A stretch of 64,000 bases of DNA, taken from assembly GCA_015478775.1 (NCBI GenBank), contig JADMKP010000010.1, forward strand, positions 48,493 through 112,492, read 5' to 3'. Made by a program: the position numbers and the translations under genes. The stretch comes from Fermentimonas sp. (GTDB lineage Bacteria > Bacteroidota > Bacteroidia > Bacteroidales > Dysgonomonadaceae). The notes beneath the pieces were generated by a model. It was not told the origin of the DNA and made no database searches. It saw nothing but the letters and a program-made list of their open reading frames with translations. Positions 1 to 8,593 of this stretch are shown here, piece by piece (position 1 is the first letter of the stretch; each line of letters starts with the position of its first letter).

Positions 1-995
1 GAAAGTACCGGGTCCCAGTAATAAACCGGTTGCTCCATATCTTCATGCTGTGTAATGCCATCTCCAATTGTATTTCCGTTATATTCGATACCATATGTAA
101 TTGTTGGCCAACCATAATCTTTTCCTGGTTCAATAAGATTTATCTCATCACCACCACGTGGTCCCATCTCGCTAATCCATATATCTCCGGTTGTAGGATG
201 AATGTCCAGCCCTTGCGGATTGCGATGTCCATAACTATAAATCTCAGGCAATGCACCAGGCGTATTAATTAACGGATTGCCATCCACTGGCTTTCCATCA
301 GGTGTAATATGCAAAACCTTACCGTGAGCAGTTTCAAGTTTCTGTGCATTATAACGAGTCTCAATGCTCGAGCGTTCACCGGTGGTTACAAAAATATTCC
401 CCGCCTCGTTAAACACCAATCTACTTCCAAAGTGCATACTATTATCAAAATAAGGAATTGCACGATAAATGGTTGTGAAATTCTCAATTACCGATTCATC
501 ATCAGATAATCTGCCTTTACCAACAGCGGTTAATGAACCTTGAGAAGTACGTTCTGCAAAAGAGAAAAACAACATTCTACTAGTTTCAAAATCAGGTGCA
601 GGAGCCACATCCAGCAAGCCACCCTGATTTCTGTCGTCAACTTCCGGGAAGCCGGTTATTGCCTCACTAACTTCGCCTTCTTTAGTTACAATACGCATGG
701 TACCACCTTTTTCAGTAATGGCAAATCTGCCATCAGGTAGTTCCACCACTGCCCACGGACTATCCAATTCTGAAGTTAACGTAGTTACAGAATAAGGCGT
801 TTCAGTCTTTACACCCGCAATCCTAGTCTGCCCGTCAAAAGCAGGCTGGTAACTGGTGTTAGGGTCCTGTGTCTCAACCGGAGGCAACATCTCAGCAGGT
901 AGTTCCTCTTCGTTATTCGTTTTGCGCTCGTCACATGAAGCAGAAGAAAATAGAAATAAAACTGCTATTAAAGCGGTGATTTTTAAATGATACAT
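1..995 (-). CDS. PQQ-dependent sugar dehydrogenase lipoprotein (3' end outside window)
   Basis: The reverse strand is open from an ATG at 995 to the window edge, so the C-terminus is missing. The protein begins with a lipoprotein signal (hydrophobic stretch, then a Cys at residue 21 in 'SSASCDE'). It continues into the beta-propeller of soluble glucose/sorbosone dehydrogenases: 'SPWAVVELPDGRFAITEK', 'NQGGLLDVA', 'SYGHRNPQGLD', 'EMGPRGGDEIN' and, at the edge, 'PVYYWDPV'. Family members use PQQ with Ca2+ to oxidise aldoses in the periplasm; here that is inferred. About 330 residues are visible, against roughly 400-450 in complete members. An unrelated protease gene lies 64 nt upstream on the same strand. 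Confidence 0.88.
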   Translation of the reverse strand, partial: MYHLKITALIAVLFLFSSASCDERKTNNEEELPAEMLPPVETQDPNTSYQPAFDGQTRIAGVKTETPYSVTTLTSELDSPWAVVELPDGRFAITEKGGTMRIVTKEGEVSEAITGFPEVDDRNQGGLLDVAPAPDFETSRMLFFSFAERTSQGSLTAVGKGRLSDDESVIENFTTIYRAIPYFDNSMHFGSRLVFNEAGNIFVTTGERSSIETRYNAQKLETAHGKVLHITPDGKPVDGNPLINTPGALPEIYSYGHRNPQGLDIHPTTGDIWISEMGPRGGDEINLIEPGKDYGWPTITYGIEYNGNTIGDGITQHEDMEQPVYYWDPVL

Positions 996-1059
996 GTCGA
1001 TATTTATTAATTAAACTTCATATTTAGTTCATATAAAACAACAACAATATCAGTTTTGT

Positions 1060-4000
1060 TTATTTTATTTCACGTTCTATCCATTTAGATCTATTCGGAG
1101 GAGTAGGAGAAGTCACTTTTTTACGAGGTGTAACTCTCAACTCTTCAAGCAAAACCTCTACAGCCTTCTCAATTGATGGGTCGTTACCTTTGGCAAGTTC
1201 CTCTGGTCTATCCACAACTTCAATGTCTGGATACACACCTATTCCTTCAATTATCCACTCACCATTCTCATCATAAATACCAAACATTGGCACAGATATA
1301 TAACCACCGTCAACCAATCTGGCATTTCCCGAAATACCAACCAATCCTCCCCATGTGCGAGTACCAATTAGTTTGCCTTCACCCGTTTTACTAAAGAAAT
1401 AAGGAAATGCGTCACCTCCCGAAGAAGAATAACCATTTATAAGCATAGCCTTTGGCCCGTCGTGTGCCAAACCTGGCGATTTCATAGGCTGCTCAATACC
1501 ATTTCTATGCCAGTATACCAGCGTTCGTCGGTTTACCAAGTCAATCATCCTGTCGGGTATAAATCCACCCCCATTATATCTGTCGTCAATAATCAAAGCA
1601 TCTTTATGGTTGTAAGCCAACATACCTTTAAAAAGTTCTCTGTTACCTTCAACAGCAGTGTTCGGAACGTGAATATATCCAATCTTACCATCCGATAATT
1701 TATCAACCAAATTACGTCTTTCATTTACCCAATCCAGATATCTCAACTCATGCTCACTAGTAATGGTTTTAACCTGGTATGAATGAGCGCCCGATTCAGA
1801 CGAAGAACTGTTGACCGTTAACTCAACATACCTTCCACCCATATTTTCAAGTAGCTCATACGGGTTCTTATCAACAGTTACATCCTCACCATTTATCTTG
1901 ATTATATAATCACCCTCTTTCACATCAACCCCACTTTCGGTAAGAGGTGAACGTCTGCTCTCATTCCAATTCTCACCCTGGTAAATCTTTGTAATCTTAT
2001 ATCTGTTGGCCTTCAAATCAGCCATCAGCTCAGCACCAAGCAAACCACCATTTATTCTATCCACGCTACCAATATCTCCCCAGTCAACATACGCGTGACC
2101 AGTATTTGTTTCGCTTATCACCTCATTAAGTATGTAGTCCAAATCATACCTGCTAGGCACATAAGGTAGCATAGCACCATAAGTTTCTTTTATGCCAGCC
2201 CAATCCACCCCGTGAATATTATCCACATAAAAATAGTCCCTAAAAATTCTGAATGCATCTTCATAAATTTGGTTCCACTCCAACTTAGGATCAATTTTCA
2301 TAACAAGGTTTGTCAGATCAATCTTTCCGTCACCAGCTTTTTGTCCAGGCTGATTTTTAGCAATCATAAAATCACCATTTCTACGATATATAAGTGATTT
2401 GCCATCAGCAGAAGGCGTTACAAAGCCCACACCATCTAAAATATCTTCACTCTTTTCTTCTTTTATATTGTATCTCATTGTTTTGTTGCCCGAAGAATAA
2501 AGCAATCCCTCTTCCACAGTACCGTGAATATTGTAATTACCATTAGGCATCGTTAAAACCTCTATTCTATTTTGAATTCCATCCAAATCGATAGTAATCT
2601 TTTCATCTTTTGATTTAGAAGTACTCTCTTTCGATCCATTAGACTCATTCGCGTCTTTCGATCCTTCTGCCATATCATCACCATAAGGCTCTACATCAAT
2701 CTTATTTGGTGATAAACTCGAACCATCGTCTTTCAACGGAATTGCATACACACGTGTAGCATTATTATACAGATAATCAAACTCGAAGCTACTAAATTCC
2801 AAGTTGAAATCTCTATTAGACAAGAAGAACAAAAACTTTCCATCTCTGCTAAATACAGGGTCACTATCCGAAAATGCAGCATCAGTGATTTGATGTTTAT
2901 GACCGGTTGATATGTTATATAGCCAAAGAGCCGACTGATAGTTGGGCGACGATTTACTGTACGCTATCCATCCTCCATCATACGAAAAGGTGTAATCACT
3001 AATCTCTTCTGCCGAGGCTTTATCAACAGCCACCTGGCCACCGTTAGCAGCATCAACCAACCAAAGTGTCATCGACCTGTCGCTGAATAAAAGATGGGTA
3101 TTTTGTGGCGACCACACAGCTTGATTTTTCCAAGCTTTAGAACCACTTGTTAACTTACGCGGCTCTGCTCCCTTTTTATTATCTATAAGGTAAAGTTCAT
3201 ACTCACCTGTTTCATCTGAGTAGTAGGCAATCTGCTTACCGTTAGGCGACCAAATTGGCGATATTTCTCTAACTCCTTGCGTGTTAGTTAGGTTCACTAT
3301 CTCACCATTCTCTGCAGGAACACTAAATATATCACCTCTGGCTTCAATTAACGCTCTCTTACCAGTTGGCGAAAGAGAATAACTGCCCACAAAATCTTTT
3401 ACATTTTTAAAGCTCGATTGTAAGTTTGGGTTATCATATTTTATCGAAACCGAAACCTTTTCAGTTACCCCGCTCTGTAAATTCAGTACATACAGAAATC
3501 CACCGTTCTCGTATACCAGTTTTCCGTTACTCCCCGAAGGCCACATAACATCAAAATCGGTATGCGAAGTAACTTGCACATCCTCACCAGTAGTTGTATT
3601 ATAACTCCAGATGTTTAGTCTGGTATCACGGTCCGAAGCATAATAAATATTGTTTCCATACCATGTAGGCCATTGATCCGTACCCGCCCAATGTGTCATT
3701 TGCTCTGCACTGTTTTCATCTAAGTTATATCTCCACAATTCGGTAGCTCTACCACCTTTATATCTTTTCCATGTTCTAAATTCCCTGTCAACAGGAGTAA
3801 AGCAAATTTCAGATCCATCAGGTGAGAAGGTTGCAAAACCACCATTTACAATTGGAAGCGGCTGTTCCATTCCACCATCTAAACTAACAGTAAAATATTT
3901 CCCATTTCTTTCACCAAAGGAAGTTCTGTTTGCCCTAAATAAAATGCTTTTACTATCGGGGGTCCAATCTAAAACCACATTATCATAACCACCACGCGGA

Positions 4001-4332
4001 GGCATCATTCCTTCCGAATTGTAATATGTAAGCTGTCTGGCAGCACCCCCCTCAGAAGGCATTACCCAAATTTGCCTGTTTCCCGAATACTCTGCAGAAA
4101 ACGCTATCCATTTACCATCAGGCGAAATTTTAGGAAACAGCTCTAAACCCCGATGTGAGGTTAACCTTTTGGCCTCGCCTCCACCATTATTCACACTCCA
4201 TATATCACCCGCATAAACAAAAGTGATAAGGCTCCCGTTTATATCAGGGAAACGCAACATTCGTGCATCTTCAAAAGCATTAGCCTGAAGAAAAAGCATT
4301 GATATTAAAACAGATAAAACAATTTTTCGCAT
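1060..4332 (-). CDS. Tricorn-like S41 family protease with beta-propellers and PDZ
   Basis: The 1090-residue protein starts with a Sec signal peptide ending near 'QANA' (residues 16-19). It has two WD40-like (PD40) propellers over about residues 25-560 (repeated 'SPDGKWIAF', 'SPNGKQIAYYS', 'SRDGKFLFFLS'). A Ser/Lys/Asp/Glu-rich linker follows at about 560-590, then the Tricorn C1 domain, a PDZ domain at about 770-860 ('GVDVKEGDYIIKINGEDV'), and the S41 peptidase core. The nucleophile is probably the last Ser of 'SSSGGDAF' near residue 970. Length and order match bacterial Tricorn homologues, which trim peptides. The signal peptide places this one in the periplasm. The single ATG fits well. 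It is divergent from nfeD. Confidence 0.93.
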   Translation of the reverse strand: MRKIVLSVLISMLFLQANAFEDARMLRFPDINGSLITFVYAGDIWSVNNGGGEAKRLTSHRGLELFPKISPDGKWIAFSAEYSGNRQIWVMPSEGGAARQLTYYNSEGMMPPRGGYDNVVLDWTPDSKSILFRANRTSFGERNGKYFTVSLDGGMEQPLPIVNGGFATFSPDGSEICFTPVDREFRTWKRYKGGRATELWRYNLDENSAEQMTHWAGTDQWPTWYGNNIYYASDRDTRLNIWSYNTTTGEDVQVTSHTDFDVMWPSGSNGKLVYENGGFLYVLNLQSGVTEKVSVSIKYDNPNLQSSFKNVKDFVGSYSLSPTGKRALIEARGDIFSVPAENGEIVNLTNTQGVREISPIWSPNGKQIAYYSDETGEYELYLIDNKKGAEPRKLTSGSKAWKNQAVWSPQNTHLLFSDRSMTLWLVDAANGGQVAVDKASAEEISDYTFSYDGGWIAYSKSSPNYQSALWLYNISTGHKHQITDAAFSDSDPVFSRDGKFLFFLSNRDFNLEFSSFEFDYLYNNATRVYAIPLKDDGSSLSPNKIDVEPYGDDMAEGSKDANESNGSKESTSKSKDEKITIDLDGIQNRIEVLTMPNGNYNIHGTVEEGLLYSSGNKTMRYNIKEEKSEDILDGVGFVTPSADGKSLIYRRNGDFMIAKNQPGQKAGDGKIDLTNLVMKIDPKLEWNQIYEDAFRIFRDYFYVDNIHGVDWAGIKETYGAMLPYVPSRYDLDYILNEVISETNTGHAYVDWGDIGSVDRINGGLLGAELMADLKANRYKITKIYQGENWNESRRSPLTESGVDVKEGDYIIKINGEDVTVDKNPYELLENMGGRYVELTVNSSSSESGAHSYQVKTITSEHELRYLDWVNERRNLVDKLSDGKIGYIHVPNTAVEGNRELFKGMLAYNHKDALIIDDRYNGGGFIPDRMIDLVNRRTLVYWHRNGIEQPMKSPGLAHDGPKAMLINGYSSSGGDAFPYFFSKTGEGKLIGTRTWGGLVGISGNARLVDGGYISVPMFGIYDENGEWIIEGIGVYPDIEVVDRPEELAKGNDPSIEKAVEVLLEELRVTPRKKVTSPTPPNRSKWIEREIK

Positions 4333-4382
4333 AAATATTCTATTCTTATTATTACTGCAAATTTACATAAAATAACTCAATT

Positions 4383-4414
4383 TTTTCAACGATATAAAAA
4401 AGATGTTATCTTTG
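4383..4414 (+). promoter_or_regulatory. Bacteroidota-type promoter for the NfeD gene
   Basis: A TATCTTTG at 4407-4414 matches the -7 consensus TAnnTTTG. A T-rich TTTT at 4383-4386 sits 20 nt upstream in the -33 position (3 of 4 matches to TTTG). The ATG follows 21 nt after the -7 box, giving a short leader. Inferred from consensus only. Confidence 0.55.
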
Positions 4415-4435
4415 TTTTTATTAAACTAGTTAAGA

Positions 4436-5821
4436 ATGAAAAAGATATATTTACTGCTTATAATCTTGTTCTATATTATATCACAAGCAATATCTGCACA
4501 AGAAACCAAACCTTCAATCTACCTAATAAATATAAAAGAAAATATAGGTAGCAATACCTGGATTTATCTTCAAAACGGATTGCACGAAGCACAAGAGCGC
4601 GATGCCGACATGGTTTTATTGCATATGAATACCTATGGTGGTGGGGTGTTGGAGGCCGACTCAATGCGCACAGCCATACTTAATAGCAAGCTCCCCGTTT
4701 ATGTTTTTATTGATGTAAACGCAGCATCTGCAGGTGCTCTTATTTCAATTGCATGCGATTCTATTTTTATGCGAACAAGTGCCTCAATAGGTGCAGCCAC
4801 GGTTGTTGATGGTGGTAGTGGGGCAGCAGCCCCCGATAAATACCAATCGTATATGAGAGGTATAATGCGGGCAACTGCCGAAAGCCATGGTAAAATTACA
4901 ACTTTTGAAAATGGCGATTCGATAAGCAAATGGCGACGCGATCCTAAAATTGCCGAAGCAATGGTAGACGAGAGGGTAGTGGTGCCAGGTTATGCCGATT
5001 CCACACAGATATTAACCCTCACTGCTAGTCAAGCCGTAGAATTGGGTTATTGCGATGGTATAGCTGAAAGTGTGCACGAGGTAATTGTGTCTCATTTAGG
5101 GTATAACGATTACGATTTGGAAGCCTACAATCCCACATTTTATGATAAGATAAAAGGCATACTTACCAATGGTGTGCTTCAGGCATTTTTGATTATGTTT
5201 ATTCTCGGAGGTATATACTTCGAGCTTCAATCGCCCGGTGTAGGCTTCCCAACAGCAGCTGCAATAACAGCCGCAATACTCTATTTTACGCCCCTTTACC
5301 TTACTGGCTATGCCCAGAATTGGGAGGTTCTGTTGTTTGTGCTGGGGCTCATCTTTATAGTCTTCGAGATATTTGTAGTACCCGGTTTTGGGTTCACGGG
5401 CATTGCGGGAATAGTTTTCATATTCATCTCGCTCGTTTTGGCACTCGTAGGCAATGTCAATTTCAATTTCGAAGGACTCCCAGCTAGAGAAGTGTTTAGG
5501 GCATTTATGACAGTACTAGGAGGAATGGGCATGGGAATGATTTTAATAATATACCTGAGCAGTAGAATCGGCAAAAAAGGATTTCTTAGAAATGTTGCCC
5601 TATTGGCCGATCAAGAAGGATACTACTCCGTTTCTTTACAGCCCGATTTACTGATTGGTAAAACCGGAATTGCTGCAACCGTGTTGCGCCCCTCTGGCCG
5701 AGTTAATATAGATGGAGAATTTTATGATGCCGTATCCTTATACGGAATGATAGAAAAGGGCGACGAAATTATTGTAAAGCGATATGAGAGCTTTCAGTTG
5801 TATGTAGTAAGAAAGGAGTAA
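4436..5821 (+). CDS. NfeD-family membrane serine protease
   Basis: The 461-residue protein has an N-terminal signal peptide ending at about residue 20 ('AISAQE'). A ClpP-like protease domain follows, with 'NTYGGGVLEADSM' and the nucleophile Ser98 in 'NAASAGA'. Four or five membrane helices lie at about residues 240-375, and a small OB-fold ends the protein (about 400-461). This is the long NfeD form, which in characterised relatives cleaves stomatin-type membrane proteins and supports membrane quality control. No stomatin/SPFH gene is adjacent, which is unusual for the long form. The gene stands alone, divergent from the Tricorn-like gene and ended by a strong hairpin at 5901. Confidence 0.9.
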   Translation: MKKIYLLLIILFYIISQAISAQETKPSIYLINIKENIGSNTWIYLQNGLHEAQERDADMVLLHMNTYGGGVLEADSMRTAILNSKLPVYVFIDVNAASAGALISIACDSIFMRTSASIGAATVVDGGSGAAAPDKYQSYMRGIMRATAESHGKITTFENGDSISKWRRDPKIAEAMVDERVVVPGYADSTQILTLTASQAVELGYCDGIAESVHEVIVSHLGYNDYDLEAYNPTFYDKIKGILTNGVLQAFLIMFILGGIYFELQSPGVGFPTAAAITAAILYFTPLYLTGYAQNWEVLLFVLGLIFIVFEIFVVPGFGFTGIAGIVFIFISLVLALVGNVNFNFEGLPAREVFRAFMTVLGGMGMGMILIIYLSSRIGKKGFLRNVALLADQEGYYSVSLQPDLLIGKTGIAATVLRPSGRVNIDGEFYDAVSLYGMIEKGDEIIVKRYESFQLYVVRKE

Positions 5822-5899
5822 AGATTAATGACTAAAGACTAAGAGCGTCTCGCCCTAATACACTTAACTGTAAAGTGAATAAGGTGAAACAGTTATAAT

Positions 5900-5943
5900 A
5901 AAAAAATCCCTGGGATTAAATTTAATCACAGGGATTTTTTTTC
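5900..5943. terminator. Bidirectional Rho-independent terminator
   Basis: A run of A leads into TCCCTG, a near-palindromic GATTAAATTTAATC centre, then CAGGGA and eight T. The hairpin has an A-run on one side and a T-run on the other. It can therefore end transcription of both convergent neighbours, nfeD (+) and the small membrane gene at 5974 (-). Confidence 0.85.
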
Positions 5944-5973
5944 ACTAGCTTATTAAAGTCAGCTAATCAAATT

Positions 5974-6258
5974 TTAATTATATGCTTCAATCTCATCTGG
6001 TGAATAAGCTGCTTTTTTCGCAAAGAAATAGATGAAATAAGGCACTATAAACAAAATTATTATCCAAAGAGCATTGCTTATAATACCACCTCTTTTCATG
6101 TTGTTAACAAAAATGTGCCCTAGCATTCCATTCACAACCATTGCCATTCCAATTATAAGATTGGTATTTCCGCCACCACCCATCATAAATGGTACAATTA
6201 AAACAGCAACGCCAATAAGCATCACCAATACGCCGATGTATTTTGCAAATTCTTTCAT
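5974..6258 (-). CDS. Small membrane protein, function unknown
   Basis: The product is 94 residues if started at the ATG at 6258 ('MKEFAKYIG'). An upstream in-frame ATG at 6300 would add 14 residues, but they are charged and Cys/His-containing and do not look like a natural N-terminus. Three hydrophobic segments are visible: about 5-25 with a Gly-rich end 'MMGGGG', 29-47, and 56-76. A charged tail follows ('KKAAYSPDEIEAYN'). No family was recognised with confidence; small three-helix proteins of this kind are common in Bacteroidota. It is convergent with nfeD. Confidence 0.75.
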   Translation of the reverse strand: MKEFAKYIGVLVMLIGVAVLIVPFMMGGGGNTNLIIGMAMVVNGMLGHIFVNNMKRGGIISNALWIIILFIVPYFIYFFAKKAAYSPDEIEAYN

Positions 6259-6427
6259 GTGAGTATAATATAATATTTTGTAATTGATTTCGTGACACAA
6301 ATAAACACAAAATTCAACAAACGAGGAAATTATTTGAGATAAAAATTGTCTTTAATCTCTTTTCGACACTAAATAAACGCTATTTTATTTATATTTGTCA
6401 AATGTTTATCCTGAATGAGGTGAAGTT

Positions 6428-7159
6428 GTGAAAAATATATTGCGTCTATTATATCAGTGGTTATTTTTTGTTCCAATCTTTCTTGTAATAACAATTGTTA
6501 CAGCTTTAATTGTAATGATTATGGCTCCACTGTTTGGAAGTAAAACATGGGGTTACTACCCGGCCAAATGGTGGTCGCGACTCACTTGTTGGCTATCATT
6601 ATGCAAAATAAGTACTAGGGGACACGAAAACCTCGATAAAAACAGATCATATGTCTTCGTTGCAAATCACCAGGGAGCATTCGATATTTTTCTTACTTAC
6701 GGATTTCTGAATCATAATATTGTATGGATGCAAAAGCATAGTCTCCGTAGCTTGCCATTAGTTGGTTATGCATCAAAAATGGCTGGGCATGTTTTTGTAA
6801 ATAACACAAATGCAACAACCAGGGCATTTACATTAAAAGAGGCAATATCAAAAGTAAAAGATGGAGTATCAATAGTTATATTCCCTGAGGGAGCACGCAC
6901 ACATACCGGAAAGATGAGACAATTTAAAAAAGGAGCTTTTTATATCGCTACAGAAGAGAAGTTGCCAATTGTACCCATTACAATAAACGGACCTTTTGAT
7001 GTTCTTAAAAGGGGCACATTAGACCTTAAACCGGGTAAATTAGAACTTGTAATACACAAGCCAATACCAACAGAAAATATTTGTGAGGATGATATTCCCG
7101 AACTGATAGATACAACAAGAGAGATTATTTATTCAGCACTTTGGGAAAAGTATAAATAG
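6428..7159 (+). CDS. plsC: 1-acyl-sn-glycerol-3-phosphate acyltransferase
   Basis: The 243-residue protein has an N-terminal membrane segment (about 10-38). It carries the hallmark acyltransferase motifs NHxxxxD as 'NHQGAFD' near residue 80 and 'FPEGARTHTGKM' near 155. The enzyme acylates lysophosphatidic acid to phosphatidic acid at the inner membrane; the product feeds CdsA, encoded at 10,009 in this window. The chosen start is the GTG at 6428, preceded by GAGGTGAA, because no in-frame ATG precedes the conserved region. A TATATTTG at 6390-6397 could be a -7 box, though no -33 match is clear. Confidence 0.9.
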   Translation: MKNILRLLYQWLFFVPIFLVITIVTALIVMIMAPLFGSKTWGYYPAKWWSRLTCWLSLCKISTRGHENLDKNRSYVFVANHQGAFDIFLTYGFLNHNIVWMQKHSLRSLPLVGYASKMAGHVFVNNTNATTRAFTLKEAISKVKDGVSIVIFPEGARTHTGKMRQFKKGAFYIATEEKLPIVPITINGPFDVLKRGTLDLKPGKLELVIHKPIPTENICEDDIPELIDTTREIIYSALWEKYK

Positions 7160-7208
7160 TTAGCGAGAAATATAAATAGTTTGCATATTACCGAGATGAG
7201 ACCTATAT

Positions 7209-7279
7209 AAAAAAGGAATGGTTGTCTCACGACAACCAATCTTCATTGTTAACCTTAAATCTAATACCATGAAAAACAC
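7209..7279 (-). ncRNA. Candidate small RNA of about 70 nt with GNRA-capped terminator
   Basis: On the reverse strand a strong promoter (next entry) is followed by about 40 nt and then a perfect 8-bp hairpin TGGTTGTC-GTGA-GACAACCA (7219-7238). The GTGA is a GNRA-type tetraloop, and ATTCC plus six T follow. No reading frame of useful length lies inside, and the gene upstream on the same strand begins at 8435 and ends at 7449. The unit therefore looks like an independent short transcript of about 7279 to 7209. The exact 5' end is inferred from the usual promoter geometry. Family membership is not assigned; the internal stretch GGTATTAGATTTAAGG seems familiar from other Bacteroidota, but only from memory. 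Confidence 0.7.
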
Positions 7280-7283
7280 GATG

Positions 7284-7315
7284 CAAATATATAGTGTTTA
7301 TGCTTACCCTCCAAA
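7284..7315 (-). promoter_or_regulatory. Consensus Bacteroidota promoter for the small RNA
   Basis: Read on the reverse strand, TTTG (7315-7312) is followed by a 20-nt spacer and TATATTTG (7291-7284). Both boxes match the TTTG / TAnnTTTG consensus completely. It is one of the best promoters in the window, and no protein gene begins downstream of it. Confidence 0.75.
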
Positions 7316-7448
7316 TAATATGACATGAAAAGTGGTGTATTTAAAATTATTTAATACTTTATTTCGTTTTAACTTACGAATTAGCACTTTTATTAGTATT
7401 TATTTACAACTATCGCACACAAATTGTCTTTCTTGTATGGCTTATTAT

Positions 7449-8435
7449 TTAATCGTAAATCTTGTTCGCAAAGAAATTCAATAAACTCAAATTATATCTA
7501 TACCATCTTCTAGTGGCCGTTTGCTTGCCACCAAACTGAAGTAAAAACCTTGAGCGACCGGCATTCTTATTCAAGAACCCCACATCCATATAGTCGAAAA
7601 ACTTAAAACCCTTATTCTCTGCCAGCTGCATAGCAGAATAGAGTGTAAATATAGTTGGATGAAGAAATTTATACCTCTTGCTCTTTCCCCAGTAATATAA
7701 GCAGTATACAGTTTCATTACCTTCAAATCCGAGAACTGCACCACCAATAATTTTATTCTGATAACGTGACAAAATTATCTTTCCCTTTCCATTTAATATA
7801 TAGTGATGAAAGAAGTTTTCGAAATATTTGTAAGGAGGAAATCTGTGAGTAATCTTTTTATTGTTAGTAAGCTCAATGAGCTTATAAATCTCAGGTAAAT
7901 TATCTTCAGAAGTAAATTCCTCAATCTTCACACCCTTCTTAATTGCTTTATTTACCTGATTTCTTCTAGAATTAGATAGCTGGTCCCATATTTTTCTTTT
8001 ACGTTGCAGCGAGTTTTTCACATTAATCCACTTAACAGAGTAAAATCTATTCTCCCTAAAACCCTTATACCCAAAAATACTACTGCCCAGTGAGTCGTAA
8101 CGAATCAAAAATACTTTGTTTTTAACCTCATCAACCAGTCGCGAAATAAGCAGATGAAACAGATCGATTTTAGAAATGCTTTTGTCAAAAAATGAAGGTT
8201 GCTGCGAAATAAAACACCTTTTAAAAAGCGATCCATGAAGATACCTGTTTCGTCTAACAATCACTGCAAACATTGCAGCCACAGGTTGCCTCTCTTTAAA
8301 AGCAACCAGCATAAAAGGTTTATAGGTAGGTGCACTGTTATACCAATCGAAAGAAGATGAATAGTGAAAGAAATTACTATCCTCTAAATACGGCAAATCT
8401 TCCTTATTATAATAAATATTTACGCTATATTCCAT
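7449..8435 (-). CDS. FemAB-like GNAT-fold acyl/aminoacyl transferase
   Basis: The 328-residue soluble protein has two tandem GNAT-like halves. The C-terminal half contains 'SNSRRNQVNKAIKKGV', an NxLKxxxR-like helix typical of FemAB/BioF2-type (Acetyltransf_6) proteins, then 'IIGGAVLGFEGNETVYCLYYWG' and 'FFDYMDVG'. Known relatives add amino acids to peptidoglycan or acylate surface polysaccharides; neither substrate can be chosen here. The ATG at 8435 leaves 15 residues before the first conserved strand. The gene stands alone, divergent from galE. Confidence 0.75.
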   Translation of the reverse strand: MEYSVNIYYNKEDLPYLEDSNFFHYSSSFDWYNSAPTYKPFMLVAFKERQPVAAMFAVIVRRNRYLHGSLFKRCFISQQPSFFDKSISKIDLFHLLISRLVDEVKNKVFLIRYDSLGSSIFGYKGFRENRFYSVKWINVKNSLQRKRKIWDQLSNSRRNQVNKAIKKGVKIEEFTSEDNLPEIYKLIELTNNKKITHRFPPYKYFENFFHHYILNGKGKIILSRYQNKIIGGAVLGFEGNETVYCLYYWGKSKRYKFLHPTIFTLYSAMQLAENKGFKFFDYMDVGFLNKNAGRSRFLLQFGGKQTATRRWYRYNLSLLNFFANKIYD

Positions 8436-8593
8436 TACTTTTAAATCACATCATTTAACATGACAAGCAAATATAATAAAAATAATTAAACAACAGGAGT
8501 AACCTTGGTTCTAAAAGGTTTGTCGTAACAAATAACCTTTATTTTTTGTAATTTTGAAGTTCTATCGAAAGACCGAATAAAAGAAGTAAAAAT

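Noticed and set aside
7270..7329. Plus-strand mini-ORF of 19 codons starting MKNTMQIYSV
   Set aside because: It is the complement of the small RNA's 5' end and promoter. No plus-strand promoter or downstream gene supports it.
8549..8556. TAATTTTG as the galE promoter
   Set aside because: No TTTG lies 19-21 nt upstream; the nearest is 26 nt away.
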